From an uncultured Prevotellaceae bacterium (GTDB taxonomy: Bacteria; Bacteroidota; Bacteroidia; Bacteroidales; Bacteroidaceae), in NCBI GenBank assembly GCA_937898415.1, contig CALDLA010000029.1:1-41430 (forward strand): DNA of 41,430 nucleotides, given 5' to 3'. The notes under the pieces were generated by a model. It had not been told where the DNA came from. It saw only the letters and a program-made list of their open reading frames with translations, and did no database searches. This document shows, piece after piece, positions 23,868 through 32,207 of this stretch. Numbering within the stretch: the first letter of the stretch is position 1; each line of letters opens with the position of its first letter. Position numbers and translations under genes: made by a program.

Positions 23868-24646
23868 AGATAGCAATGATTGGAGCGGGCGCCATGGGTG
23901 GTGCCACCGTCGAAGGCCTCATCAAAGGCCAGATGTTCAAGAACGAGGATATCACCGTCAGCGACCCGTCGCAGGCGGTGCTCGAGAAGTTTACGAAGAT
24001 GGGCGTCTCCGTGACGACGGACAACAAGTTGGCAGCCGAAACGGCCGACGTGGTGTGCGTAGTAGTAAAGCCGTGGCTTGTGGAGCGTGTGCTGACAGAC
24101 ATCAAGCCCGAGCTGGACCCGAAGCGGCAGATACTGATAGTGATTGCCGCAGGCGTGAAGTCGACAAGCATCCAGGAGTGGCTGGGCGAACAGTGCCCAC
24201 CGCTGTTCTTGGTGATTCCGAACATTGCGATTGCCGAGATGGCGTCGATGACGTTTATCGTTCCATGCGGTGCTGTGGCACAGCACCATACTGAGCTGGT
24301 GGAGCGGATGTTTGGCGAGATGGGCAACACGCTGATAACGGACGAGGCGCACCTGGCTGCTGGTACGACGCTGGCCTCGTGCGGCATAGCCTACGCCATG
24401 CGGTATATCCGTGCGGCAGCTGAAGGCGGCGTGGAGCTGGGCTTCAAGGCCGACGATGCCAAAAAGATTGTGATGCAGACGATGAAGGGTGCCGTGGAAC
24501 TGTTAGAGGCCAGCGGGCTGCACCCCGAGGCAGCCATCGACTTGGTGACCACACCGGGTGGTGTGACCATCAAGGGACTGAACGAGATGGAGCATGCCGG
24601 CTTTACGTCAGCCGTTATTCGCGGACTGAAAGCCGGACTGAAATAA
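23864..24646 (+). CDS. proC: Pyrroline-5-carboxylate reductase
   Basis: This 260-residue NAD(P)H-dependent enzyme makes proline from pyrroline-5-carboxylate. The N-terminal dinucleotide fold is MKIAMIGAGAMGGATVEG. The C-terminal helical domain has the conserved run DLVTTPGGVTIKGLNEME (about 225-242). Length is typical. It is coupled to argD by ATGA. The other proline genes, proB and proA, are 11 kb downstream in a separate operon. Confidence 0.94.
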   Translation: MKIAMIGAGAMGGATVEGLIKGQMFKNEDITVSDPSQAVLEKFTKMGVSVTTDNKLAAETADVVCVVVKPWLVERVLTDIKPELDPKRQILIVIAAGVKSTSIQEWLGEQCPPLFLVIPNIAIAEMASMTFIVPCGAVAQHHTELVERMFGEMGNTLITDEAHLAAGTTLASCGIAYAMRYIRAAAEGGVELGFKADDAKKIVMQTMKGAVELLEASGLHPEAAIDLVTTPGGVTIKGLNEMEHAGFTSAVIRGLKAGLK

Positions 24647-24660
24647 CACTGTTTTTATTC

Positions 24661-24891
24661 TCAAGGCACAGGATCATAGCCTGAGCCCCCCCAAGGGTTA
24701 CAACGCAGGATTCGCCAAATGGCGAGTCCAAGACCCTTGATGGGGCCATGCTTCATGATAGCCTGACGGGCATATTCCGAACAAGTAGGGGTAAAACGGC
24801 ACGAAGGGCCTAGCAAGGGGCTGATGCATACCTGATAGAAACGGATAGGCAGTACCAGCAGCCACGACAACAGGTGAACGAACTTCTTCAT
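24661..24891 (-). CDS. yidD: Membrane protein insertion efficiency factor YidD
   Basis: This is a 76-residue protein with the family core PSCRFTPTCSEYARQAIMKHG, then RILRCNPWGGSGYDPVP; both Cys-containing motifs are intact. YidD helps YidC-dependent membrane insertion. The start was set at 24891 because this ATG overlaps the rnpA stop (ATGA), the usual coupled arrangement; an ATG 15 bases upstream is possible. It is the last gene of the leftward operon, with proC converging 14 bases away. Confidence 0.92.
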   Translation of the reverse strand: MKKFVHLLSWLLVLPIRFYQVCISPLLGPSCRFTPTCSEYARQAIMKHGPIKGLGLAIWRILRCNPWGGSGYDPVP

Positions 24892-25292
24892 CTCTCCTCT
24901 CTCCATTCTCCAACCCTCTCCGTGATGCGCTTCACCAACTTCTGTATGCGGTCGGCAACGGTGGTTGAAGGCATCAGCTCGTCAGCAATCCACACGAAAG
25001 CCAGCAGCAGGCACTGGTCGTCAGGGACGGCCTCGCAGAGCTGCTGCTTACACTGGCGATAAGCCTCACGCACCTGACGCTTGACGCGGTTGCGATCGAC
25101 GGCATGCTTGAACCGTTTCTTGGGAACGCTGATGAGCACCTGAACCGGTACATCAGCAGGATTTCGGCGGGGAATCGCCTTGAACACAGCCCTCAGAGGA
25201 AAGGCGGCCATCGACGTGCTGCCGCTGCCGAAGAGCATTTCTATCAGTCGGGTACTGACGATGTGCTCACGCTTCCTAAACTGGTTGTTCAA
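24888..25292 (-). CDS. rnpA: Ribonuclease P protein component
   Basis: The protein subunit of RNase P, which trims tRNA 5' ends with the catalytic RNA. The family signature RFKHAVDRNRVKRQVREAYR is clear near the middle, and FPLRAVF and SVPKKRFKHA precede it. The start is uncertain: a TTG at 25292 gives MNNQFRKREHIVSTRLIEMLF (134 residues), which fits known N-termini, while an ATG at 25349 would overlap hemD by 38 bases and add about 19 residues. It lies between hemD and yidD in the operon. Confidence 0.87.
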   Translation of the reverse strand: MNNQFRKREHIVSTRLIEMLFGSGSTSMAAFPLRAVFKAIPRRNPADVPVQVLISVPKKRFKHAVDRNRVKRQVREAYRQCKQQLCEAVPDDQCLLLAFVWIADELMPSTTVADRIQKLVKRITERVGEWREER

Positions 25293-25311
25293 GGTCTCTA
25301 TGTTGACAACG

Positions 25312-26061
25312 TTAATCGTCGAGCATGATGAGATAGTGCTGCAGGGCACCTGTCATAGAGGGGTACTTCTCGTTAGGAGCCTCGATGTCGAGTCGCAGTC
25401 CGGCATCCCTGGCAGCCTTGGCCGTAGCGGGGCCGAAAGTGGCAATGGCTATCTCGCCCTGCTTGAAGTCGGGGAAGTTCTTGGTGAGCGACTCAATACC
25501 CGAGGGGCTGAAGAAGATGAGCATGTCGTAGTCGAAGGTCTCGACTTCCTCGGGGGTGAAATCGTTGCTGACGGTACGATACATGACGCACTCCTTATGG
25601 TTCAGTTTCTTGGAGTCGAGCAACAGGGTGAGCGAGTCATTATGAACGTCGCTCATGGGAACGAGGTATTTCTCGGTCTTGTGCTTGACCATCGTGGGGA
25701 TGAGGTCATCAATGCGTCCCGTCGTTCCGAAGAACACCTTACGCTTGCGATACTGCACGTACTTCTGGATGTAGAGGGCAATGGTCTCGGTGACACAGAA
25801 GTACTTCATATCCTCAGGAATGCTGACACGCAGTTCCTTGGCCAAAGTGAAGAAATGATCAATGGCGTGACGGGAAGTGAACACAATGGCCGTATAATCC
25901 AGGATGTTGACTTTCTGGGTACGGAACTCCTTGGCCGACATTCCCTCCACCTTGATAAATGGACGGAACACCAATTCTACATCGAATTTGCTTGCAATAT
26001 CGTAATAAGGCGACTTCTCGCTTGCGGGCTTCGGCTGTGAAACCAAAATCTTCTTAATCAT
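25312..26061 (-). CDS. hemD: Uroporphyrinogen-III synthase family protein
   Basis: This is a 249-residue two-domain protein of the HemD family, which closes and rearranges hydroxymethylbilane to uroporphyrinogen III for haem synthesis. Visible family features are KILVSQPKP at the start, AIVFTSRHAIDHFF (about 60-73), LIFFSPSGIESL (about 181-192) and IATFGPATAKAARDAGL (about 205-221). It follows the DUF4271 gene, a pairing I recall from other Bacteroidales, and precedes rnpA. Confidence 0.85.
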   Translation of the reverse strand: MIKKILVSQPKPASEKSPYYDIASKFDVELVFRPFIKVEGMSAKEFRTQKVNILDYTAIVFTSRHAIDHFFTLAKELRVSIPEDMKYFCVTETIALYIQKYVQYRKRKVFFGTTGRIDDLIPTMVKHKTEKYLVPMSDVHNDSLTLLLDSKKLNHKECVMYRTVSNDFTPEEVETFDYDMLIFFSPSGIESLTKNFPDFKQGEIAIATFGPATAKAARDAGLRLDIEAPNEKYPSMTGALQHYLIMLDD

Positions 26062-26071
26062 TTCTTGTGTC

Positions 26072-26860
26072 CTAATAATTTACTTTTAACAAATCAGTAA
26101 CCAACACCAAAACGCCTCCGAGAGACAGTAGAGGTATGATTTCGAGGGCACAAAGGTACAAAATTATTTGCAGAAAAAAACCTATTTGCCTGAAAAAGAT
26201 GAACCAAGACTGCGAAATTGTAAGAATTTTAGTCAAAAAGAGCACAAAAATAAAATAATATACTACATTCTGCATGGGCAGGTCGGCAAATACCTGCAGC
26301 ACAATGACTGGAAACAATGCCACCCCTTCGAGTGCCGTAACGAGGAACAACACCCCCGTCCACTGTCTGCTTTTTTTACTTCCGAAGAATATCTGGTTCA
26401 CCATTCTGTAGATGACAGTTCTACACAGGAAGTACATCAGGAAAATGCCGCAGTAGATGGCTATCAGCAGATAGGAAGCCTCAATGGCAAACGAATCGGT
26501 GACATAGTGGATGACATAGAGATAGGTGGTAACGGCCAGCAGGATACAAGTCAGGAAACAGAAGACAGGCAGGATGCCGCTCTGTTTCTCGCCCTCCAAG
26601 CTGTGTTTACCTGTAATATAAGGTATATAGACAAGGCTCTTCAACTGTTGTAGCAGATAACTGCGCGAGAAGGCAATCATCAACATCGCCGCGACAAAAC
26701 AGAAAAGCAGCATGCCCGTGATGGCATCATCGCCGCGCACAGTATAGGGTATGGCGTCGCCCACCATGCCGCGCTGGTCTGCGCTCAGCTCCGGATGCAG
26801 CAGCGAGTCCTTCGAAAAGAAGGACTCGCGGTAGTACAGCGGCAGGCTGCCTTCACTCAT
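26072..26860 (-). CDS. DUF4271 integral membrane protein
   Basis: This is a 262-residue protein with several hydrophobic helices (ITGMLLFCFVAAMLMIAF, GILPVFCFLTCILLAVTTYL, LLIAIYCGIFLMYFLC and others through IILYLCALEIIPLLSL near the end). It matches the Bacteroidetes DUF4271 family in layout and in the closing YLCALEIIPLLSL. Function is unknown. The ATG overlaps the metK stop by four bases, and hemD starts 10 bases after its stop. Confidence 0.8.
   Translation of the reverse strand: MSEGSLPLYYRESFFSKDSLLHPELSADQRGMVGDAIPYTVRGDDAITGMLLFCFVAAMLMIAFSRSYLLQQLKSLVYIPYITGKHSLEGEKQSGILPVFCFLTCILLAVTTYLYVIHYVTDSFAIEASYLLIAIYCGIFLMYFLCRTVIYRMVNQIFFGSKKSRQWTGVLFLVTALEGVALFPVIVLQVFADLPMQNVVYYFIFVLFLTKILTISQSWFIFFRQIGFFLQIILYLCALEIIPLLSLGGVLVLVTDLLKVNY
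26151..26158 (-). promoter_or_regulatory. Possible internal promoter for hemD-rnpA-yidD
   Basis: TACCTTTG on the minus strand lies within the last codons of the DUF4271 gene, about 90 bases before hemD. The -33 region is not convincing, so this may be a weak internal promoter or chance. Confidence 0.35.
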
Positions 26861-28113
26861 AGGCCGAACTCGCGCTTGATGTCGTCAACGCGGTCGAGCT
26901 TCTCCCAGGTGAACAGCTCCACCTCTATTTCCTTAGTCTCGTGGTAGTGGCTGGTAAATACCTTCTTGATGGTCTCGTTCTTACGCCCCATGTGACCATA
27001 GGCAGCCGTCTCGACATACATGGGCTGGCGCAACTTCAGCGTACGCTCAATAGCTTTGGGGCGCAGGTCGAACAGCTGCTCTATCTTACGGGCAATCTCA
27101 CCGTCGCTCATCTGGACGCGGGAACGGCCATAGGTATTGACATAGATGTTCATGGGGCGGGCTACGCCGATGGCATAGCTAATCTGTACCAGCATCTCGT
27201 CGGCCACACCTGCAGCCACCATGTTCTTGGCAATGTGGCGGGCAGCATAGGCAGCTGAACGGTCGACCTTCGACGAGTCCTTGCCTGAGAAGGCTCCGCC
27301 GCCGTGGGCGCCTTTGCCGCCGTAGGTGTCGACGATAATCTTGCGGCCCGTCAAGCCAGTGTCACCGTGAGGACCGCCGATGACGAACTTACCCGTCGGG
27401 TTGACATAGTACTTGATGTCGAAGCCGAAGAGGTCGAGCACCTTCTGCGAGTGAATCTGCTGTTTTACACGGGGAATGAGGATGTTGATGACATTGTCCT
27501 TAATCTTGGCAAGCATCGTTTCGTCCTCGTCGAATTCGTCATGCTGGGTACTGACCACGATGGTGTCGATGCGCTCAGGGATGCCGGCATCAGAGTACTG
27601 AACAGTCACCTGGCTCTTGGCATCGGGGCGAAGATAGGTCATCTCCCTACCCTCCTTGCGGATGTCGGCAAGGGTGCGCACGATGAGGTGGGCCAAATCG
27701 AGCGAGACGGGCATATAGTTTTCCGTCTCGTTGGTGGCGTAGCCGAACATCATGCCCTGGTCGCCGGCGCCCTGCTCCTCCTCGTTATCACGGTCGACAC
27801 CCCGGTTGATGTCCTGGCTCTGCTCGTGGATGGCACTCAGGATGCCACATGAGTTGCCGTCGAACTGGTACTCGGCTTTTGTGTAGCCTATCCTATTAAT
27901 GGTGTTGCGGGCAATCGTCTGCAGGTCAATATAGACGTCGCTGCTGACCTCGCCCATAAGCACCACCTGACCTGTCGTGACAAACGACTCGCAGGCCACG
28001 CGGGCCTTCGGGTCGTATGCCAGGAACTGGTCGAGTATAGCGTCACTAATCTGGTCGGCCACCTTGTCGGGATGGCCCTCAGATACTGACTCTGATGAAA
28101 AAAGATAACTCAT
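26857..28113 (-). CDS. metK: S-adenosylmethionine synthase
   Basis: This is a 418-residue enzyme making S-adenosylmethionine from methionine and ATP. Its signatures are SEGHPDKVADQISDAILD (about 10-27), FVIGGPHGDTGLTGRK (about 243-258), and GGGAFSGKDSSKVDRSAAY (about 272-290), the P-loop-like motif. It is slightly longer than the E. coli enzyme, as usual in Bacteroidetes. It lies 42 bases after the M16 protease gene, and no promoter is visible between them. Confidence 0.97.
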   Translation of the reverse strand: MSYLFSSESVSEGHPDKVADQISDAILDQFLAYDPKARVACESFVTTGQVVLMGEVSSDVYIDLQTIARNTINRIGYTKAEYQFDGNSCGILSAIHEQSQDINRGVDRDNEEEQGAGDQGMMFGYATNETENYMPVSLDLAHLIVRTLADIRKEGREMTYLRPDAKSQVTVQYSDAGIPERIDTIVVSTQHDEFDEDETMLAKIKDNVINILIPRVKQQIHSQKVLDLFGFDIKYYVNPTGKFVIGGPHGDTGLTGRKIIVDTYGGKGAHGGGAFSGKDSSKVDRSAAYAARHIAKNMVAAGVADEMLVQISYAIGVARPMNIYVNTYGRSRVQMSDGEIARKIEQLFDLRPKAIERTLKLRQPMYVETAAYGHMGRKNETIKKVFTSHYHETKEIEVELFTWEKLDRVDDIKREFGL

Positions 28114-28122
28114 CGCTATTTA

Positions 28123-28155
28123 ACTATTCACTTTTCACTATTCACTATTCACTTT
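28123..28155 (-). repeat. Heptanucleotide repeat AGTGAAN between the M16 protease and metK
   Basis: On the minus strand, four to five 7-base units (AGTGAAT, AGTGAAT, AGTGAAA, AGTGAAT) fill the intergenic gap. The same heptad family is at 3746-3780, also just before a start codon, again giving a purine-rich stretch upstream of translation. Confidence 0.65.
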
Positions 28156-30993
28156 TTATTCTGCCGGCAGCATGACGACCTCAGCCTCGTTGCCAGACTT
28201 CAGCACCTCAGCCACGAACTGGCAGATGCTCTCGGGGGTGAGGGACTGAATGGTCTTCTCGCAGTCGGTATGGAGGTCGAGGTTCCACTTGCGCCACGCA
28301 TTGATGCGTCCGACCCAATAGCCGTTGGTCTTCAGCTGGTCGCCGAGGTTCTTCAGCATGTACTCCTTCACCTTGGCCACCATGTCGGCATCGCATTTGC
28401 CGCCAGCCATCTCCTTCACGGCGCGGCGCATGATGTCGATGGCAACGTCAGCCTTCTCAGGCTTCATGGGACAATAGGCGAAGATAGAGGACTCGTCATT
28501 GAAGTCATCGCGGCTGATGCCAGCCTGTGCCTGAACGGTATAGGCAGCACTGGCCTCCTCGCGAATCTCCTTCAGGTAGACCATCTGCAGCACCTGACCG
28601 GCAGCCTGCGAGCGGATGATGTTCTCCAGGGTGTAGGGCACCTTCTTCGAATACCAGTGGAGTACGGCGATAGACTTCGGCGTCTCAGCCTTGTGCTTGA
28701 AGTCGTTCACCACCTTGCCCGTGTAGTCGGTCGACAAGTCCTTGCTCTTCACAATCTTCTTCTGGGCGGGCAGCGAAGCGAGGTACTGCTCGATAAGCGG
28801 ACGAATGGTGGCCTCGTCATAGTTACCGATGATGGTGAAGGTGAAAGCAGCGGCGTTAGCCGTGCGCTCTTTGGCCATCTGCAGGATGCGGTCGTAGTTG
28901 ACGTCCTTCAGGTCGCTGACCTCCATATTCCTGTTGCGGGGATTGTGCTTGGTCAGGGTGAGCAGCAGCGAGTCGCTGAACACAGCCTCGGGCTGCAGCA
29001 GGCGGTTCTTCAACTGTATCTCGGTGGTCTTTATCAACTGGTCGAACGACTGCTGGTCTTTCTTGATGTCGCCTGTCATGTAGAGGTAGACGAGCTGCAA
29101 CATCGTCTCGACGTCGGTAGGCGTCGATGAGCCGCTGACATTGGTACGGTGACCGCTCATCGAGAGCGTAGCGCCAGCAATCTTTCCGGCCAAGGCCTTG
29201 ATCAGTTCGGTGTGCGAGAATGCGCCCAGACCGCTGGCCTCCACCACGTCGTCAAACATATTGAAGTTGGCAAAGTCCTTGATATCGTAGAGTGCTGAGC
29301 CGCCCCAGCCCTCACCTTGCAACAGCACCTGGTCCTTCTTCAGGTCAGTCTGTTTCAGGTAGACCTTCACGTCGTTCGACAGCGTCAGTTCTGAATAGCC
29401 GAACTTGTCGTTCTTCACCTCCTTGGTAATCTTGCCGGGCTTGGGCAAGGTCGTCATCAATGGTTCGTCCTTCACATTGTCCACCCAGGCCGTCAACTGA
29501 TCGGCACGGGCATTGCGGATGGCGCCTAACAGGCCCTCCTCCGTAGGATAGGTGGCTCCTTCCTTCTCCTGATTGAAACTCAGCACCACGAGGTTAGAGT
29601 CGTTCTGCGGCATCAGCTCCTTCATAATCTCATTGACGGCATCCACGGGGATGGCGGGTACCAACTGCTTCATCAGCTGGTAGTAGTCATCCAAAGAGGG
29701 AATAGGCTCGTTGGCCAGGAAGTGTCGTACATACCGGTTCACGAACTCTGAGTTATAGCGTTTGTCCTTGTTCGAGTACTTCTTGTCGAGGGCACTCAGC
29801 GTGTTGGCCTTCGAGCGTCCGTACTCTGTCTGGGTAAAACCAAACTCAGCAGCACGGCGAGTCTCGGCGAACACCGTCTTCACGGCTTCGTTCATCATGC
29901 CATCCTTGGGTACGATGGCCATCGTCAGGGCATCCATGGGCTTCGACAGCAGGTAGGTGGCGTCGCTCACCTGAGCCTGCAAATAGGGGCAGTCGGGCTT
30001 CTCAGCCAGCTCGCTCAGACGGCTGTTCAGCATACCCGTAGCAACGCCCTTCAGGTAGTCAGCTACAAGATACTCCAGCGAACCCTTTACGGAATCGGGA
30101 ATGGCCTCATGTTTGAACATCACCTCTACGATATTGTACTGCTGCTCCTTGTCCTTGTCGATAACAATGATCGGCTCAGCATTGTCGGGCACGGCCTCCT
30201 CCTTTATCTGGGCAGCATCAGCTCCCGGCTTGGCTATCTGCGAGAACATGGTCTTGATCTTCTGCTCCACCTTGTCGACGTCAACATCACCAACGACGAT
30301 GATGCCCTGATTGTCGGGACGGTACCACTTCTCGTAGTACTGCTGTAGGAAGGGACGCTCGAAGTTGTCGATAATCTCCATCAGGCCGATAGGCATGCGG
30401 TAGCCGTACTTTGAACCGGGATAGAGCTTGGGCAGGTCGCGCTCCAGCATACGCATCTGAGCCGAAGTACGCAGACGCCACTCCTCATGGATGACACCGC
30501 GCTCTTTTTCAATCTCCTCCTGTTCCAGGAGCAGACCGTCGGCCCAGTCCCACAGAATCATGAGGCAGGAATCGACAATTGTCTCGCGCGTCGTGGGCAC
30601 ATTACTTATATTATAGACCGTCTGGTCGATAGAGGTATAGGCGTTCAGGTCGGTACCGAACTTCACACCGATGGACTCGCACCAGCGCAGCAGTTCGTTG
30701 CCCTTGAAATGCTTTGAGCCGTTGAAGGCCATGTGCTCGAGGAAGTGAGCCAGACCACGCTGCGTGTCGTCCTCCTGAATAGAGCCCACCTTCTGGGCAA
30801 TGTAGAACTCAGCGCGTTGTTCGGGCCAGTTGTTGTGACGAATGTAATAAGTCAGTCCGTTGTCAAGTTTACCGATGCGCACGTCGGGGTCAACGGGGAT
30901 GGCGGGCATCTGCTGAGCAGCCACCGTCAGAATGCCAGCCACGGCCAGCACTACCAAACAAATCAATTTCCTAAAATTCATCATTTTTGCCAT
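28156..30993 (-). CDS. M16-family zinc metallopeptidase, exported
   Basis: This is a 945-residue pitrilysin-type protease with tandem M16 domains. The signal peptide (about 1-27) is followed by the inverted zinc motif HFLEH at about 83-87. The downstream acidic region (EKERGVIHEEW) and the second, inactive-looking half complete the family layout. The start at 30993 was chosen because an earlier ATG at 31017 falls inside the -7 box and would precede the transcript; 30984 or 30981 are also possible. It is likely periplasmic. It heads the operon with metK. Confidence 0.9.
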   Translation of the reverse strand: MAKMMNFRKLICLVVLAVAGILTVAAQQMPAIPVDPDVRIGKLDNGLTYYIRHNNWPEQRAEFYIAQKVGSIQEDDTQRGLAHFLEHMAFNGSKHFKGNELLRWCESIGVKFGTDLNAYTSIDQTVYNISNVPTTRETIVDSCLMILWDWADGLLLEQEEIEKERGVIHEEWRLRTSAQMRMLERDLPKLYPGSKYGYRMPIGLMEIIDNFERPFLQQYYEKWYRPDNQGIIVVGDVDVDKVEQKIKTMFSQIAKPGADAAQIKEEAVPDNAEPIIVIDKDKEQQYNIVEVMFKHEAIPDSVKGSLEYLVADYLKGVATGMLNSRLSELAEKPDCPYLQAQVSDATYLLSKPMDALTMAIVPKDGMMNEAVKTVFAETRRAAEFGFTQTEYGRSKANTLSALDKKYSNKDKRYNSEFVNRYVRHFLANEPIPSLDDYYQLMKQLVPAIPVDAVNEIMKELMPQNDSNLVVLSFNQEKEGATYPTEEGLLGAIRNARADQLTAWVDNVKDEPLMTTLPKPGKITKEVKNDKFGYSELTLSNDVKVYLKQTDLKKDQVLLQGEGWGGSALYDIKDFANFNMFDDVVEASGLGAFSHTELIKALAGKIAGATLSMSGHRTNVSGSSTPTDVETMLQLVYLYMTGDIKKDQQSFDQLIKTTEIQLKNRLLQPEAVFSDSLLLTLTKHNPRNRNMEVSDLKDVNYDRILQMAKERTANAAAFTFTIIGNYDEATIRPLIEQYLASLPAQKKIVKSKDLSTDYTGKVVNDFKHKAETPKSIAVLHWYSKKVPYTLENIIRSQAAGQVLQMVYLKEIREEASAAYTVQAQAGISRDDFNDESSIFAYCPMKPEKADVAIDIMRRAVKEMAGGKCDADMVAKVKEYMLKNLGDQLKTNGYWVGRINAWRKWNLDLHTDCEKTIQSLTPESICQFVAEVLKSGNEAEVVMLPAE

Positions 30994-31014
30994 AATGTTT
31001 ATGATTTCAGCCTG

Positions 31015-31022
31015 CAAAGGTA
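31015..31022 (-). promoter_or_regulatory. Promoter of the M16-metK operon
   Basis: TACCTTTG on the minus strand, 21 bases before the chosen ATG. The -33 position has only a TTTACA-like word. No other promoter-like box was found before metK, so this may serve the whole operon. Confidence 0.6.
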
Positions 31023-31058
31023 CAAAATATTTATTAATAAGGTGTAAACAAGGTATGA

Positions 31059-31979
31059 TTAATTATGAATTTTTTTGTTTCTCGGGTGGTGTTCCAATAT
31101 TTCCTGCCGCAGCATGGAGGTATCAATGTGGGTATAGATCTCGGTCGTACCGATGCACTCATGCCCTAACATCACTTGAATGGCCCGTAAGTCGGCTCCG
31201 CCTTCAAGCAGGGCGGTGGCAAACGAGTGGCGCAGCGTGTGGGGAGAGATCGTCTTCTTGATGCCCGCCTCGACGGCCTGCCGCTTAATCATAATGAGTA
31301 TCATAGTACGTGTCAGGTGAGCACCTCGGCGGTTCAGGAATACGTAGTCCTCTTCGCCCGGCTTGATGACCATCTGCCGGCGGTCGTCAAACCAGTAGCC
31401 CAGTTCCTTGATGGCCTGTGGCGAGATGGGCACCAACCGCTCCTTCGAGCCTTTGCCATTGATGCGCACGAAACGTTCTTCCAAATAGAGATTCGACAGT
31501 TTCAGGTTAACCAGTTCGCTGACGCGCAGGCCACAGGAGAAAAGTACCTCTATGATAGCGCGGTTGCGGTGACCTTCCCACTTCGACAGGTCGATGCTTT
31601 GTTCCATCTGGTCAACCTCGGCCGTTGACAACACCTCCGGCAAGTGTTCACCCAACGTCGGCGACTCCAGCAATTCCGTCGGGTCGTCTTCACGGTAACC
31701 ATCGACCATCATGAAGTGATAAAACGAACGTATGCCGCTCAAGATACGACATTGTGACCGCGGCCCGATGCCGATGTCGTGGAGTCCTGCTGCAAAGGCC
31801 TGCAAGTCTTCCAATTGTACGTCCACGACATGTTTCCCTGTCTGTTTCAGATAGACCAATAGCTTTTCCAAATCGCGCTGGTAGGCATCCAGCGTGTTCG
31901 GCGACAATCCACGCTCCAACTTGAGGAACCTGACGTAGCCCCTGACTATTTTTTCCTGCAACTGACCCTCTGCTTCCAT
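31059..31979 (-). CDS. xerD: Site-specific tyrosine recombinase XerD
   Basis: This is a 306-residue recombinase that resolves chromosome dimers at dif with XerC. The N-terminal SAM-like DNA-binding domain spans 1-100. The catalytic set is complete: Arg152 (GLRVSEL), Lys176 or 179 (GKGSKER), His247 and Arg250 (HTLRHSF), His273 (LGHE) and nucleophile Tyr282 (EIYTHID). Length and a complete core fit the housekeeping enzyme rather than an element-borne integrase, and no att-like repeats flank it. Transcribed leftward, away from the CoA-transferase. Confidence 0.92.
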   Translation of the reverse strand: MEAEGQLQEKIVRGYVRFLKLERGLSPNTLDAYQRDLEKLLVYLKQTGKHVVDVQLEDLQAFAAGLHDIGIGPRSQCRILSGIRSFYHFMMVDGYREDDPTELLESPTLGEHLPEVLSTAEVDQMEQSIDLSKWEGHRNRAIIEVLFSCGLRVSELVNLKLSNLYLEERFVRINGKGSKERLVPISPQAIKELGYWFDDRRQMVIKPGEEDYVFLNRRGAHLTRTMILIMIKRQAVEAGIKKTISPHTLRHSFATALLEGGADLRAIQVMLGHECIGTTEIYTHIDTSMLRQEILEHHPRNKKIHN

Positions 31980-32155
31980 TTGTCTTTTTCCATATAACGT
32001 CTTGCCTCATGATAATATTGTCTGTCAGCGTCCTATTTGCCCAAAATGCCACCGGTTACGCGTCAACCTCGCCTTTTTAGCGTCATCTGGAAGATATTCA
32101 GGGCTATTTATTTCAGTTTTTTAGGATGACTGACTCGTAATTCAAGTTTTTTGTG

Positions 32156-32163
32156 TACATTTG
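32156..32163 (+). promoter_or_regulatory. Promoter -7 box of the CoA-transferase operon
   Basis: TACATTTG fits TAnnTTTG and is 44 bases before the ATG. A good -33 box is not seen. The rest of the divergent gap (31980-32155) shows no gene and no clear promoter for xerD. Confidence 0.55.
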
Positions 32164-32207
32164 CACCCAAATTCCGATAATAGCAAATTTAAAAAGTCAA
32201 ATCGTAA

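Noticed and set aside
30994..31017. Upstream ATG for the M16 protease
   Set aside because: It overlaps the -7 promoter box, so it would not be in the transcript, and it would extend the signal peptide unnaturally.
31059..31979. XerD as integrase of a mobile element carrying the island
   Set aside because: The protein is a full-length housekeeping XerD, lies 9 kb beyond the island among core genes, and no attachment-site repeats were seen.
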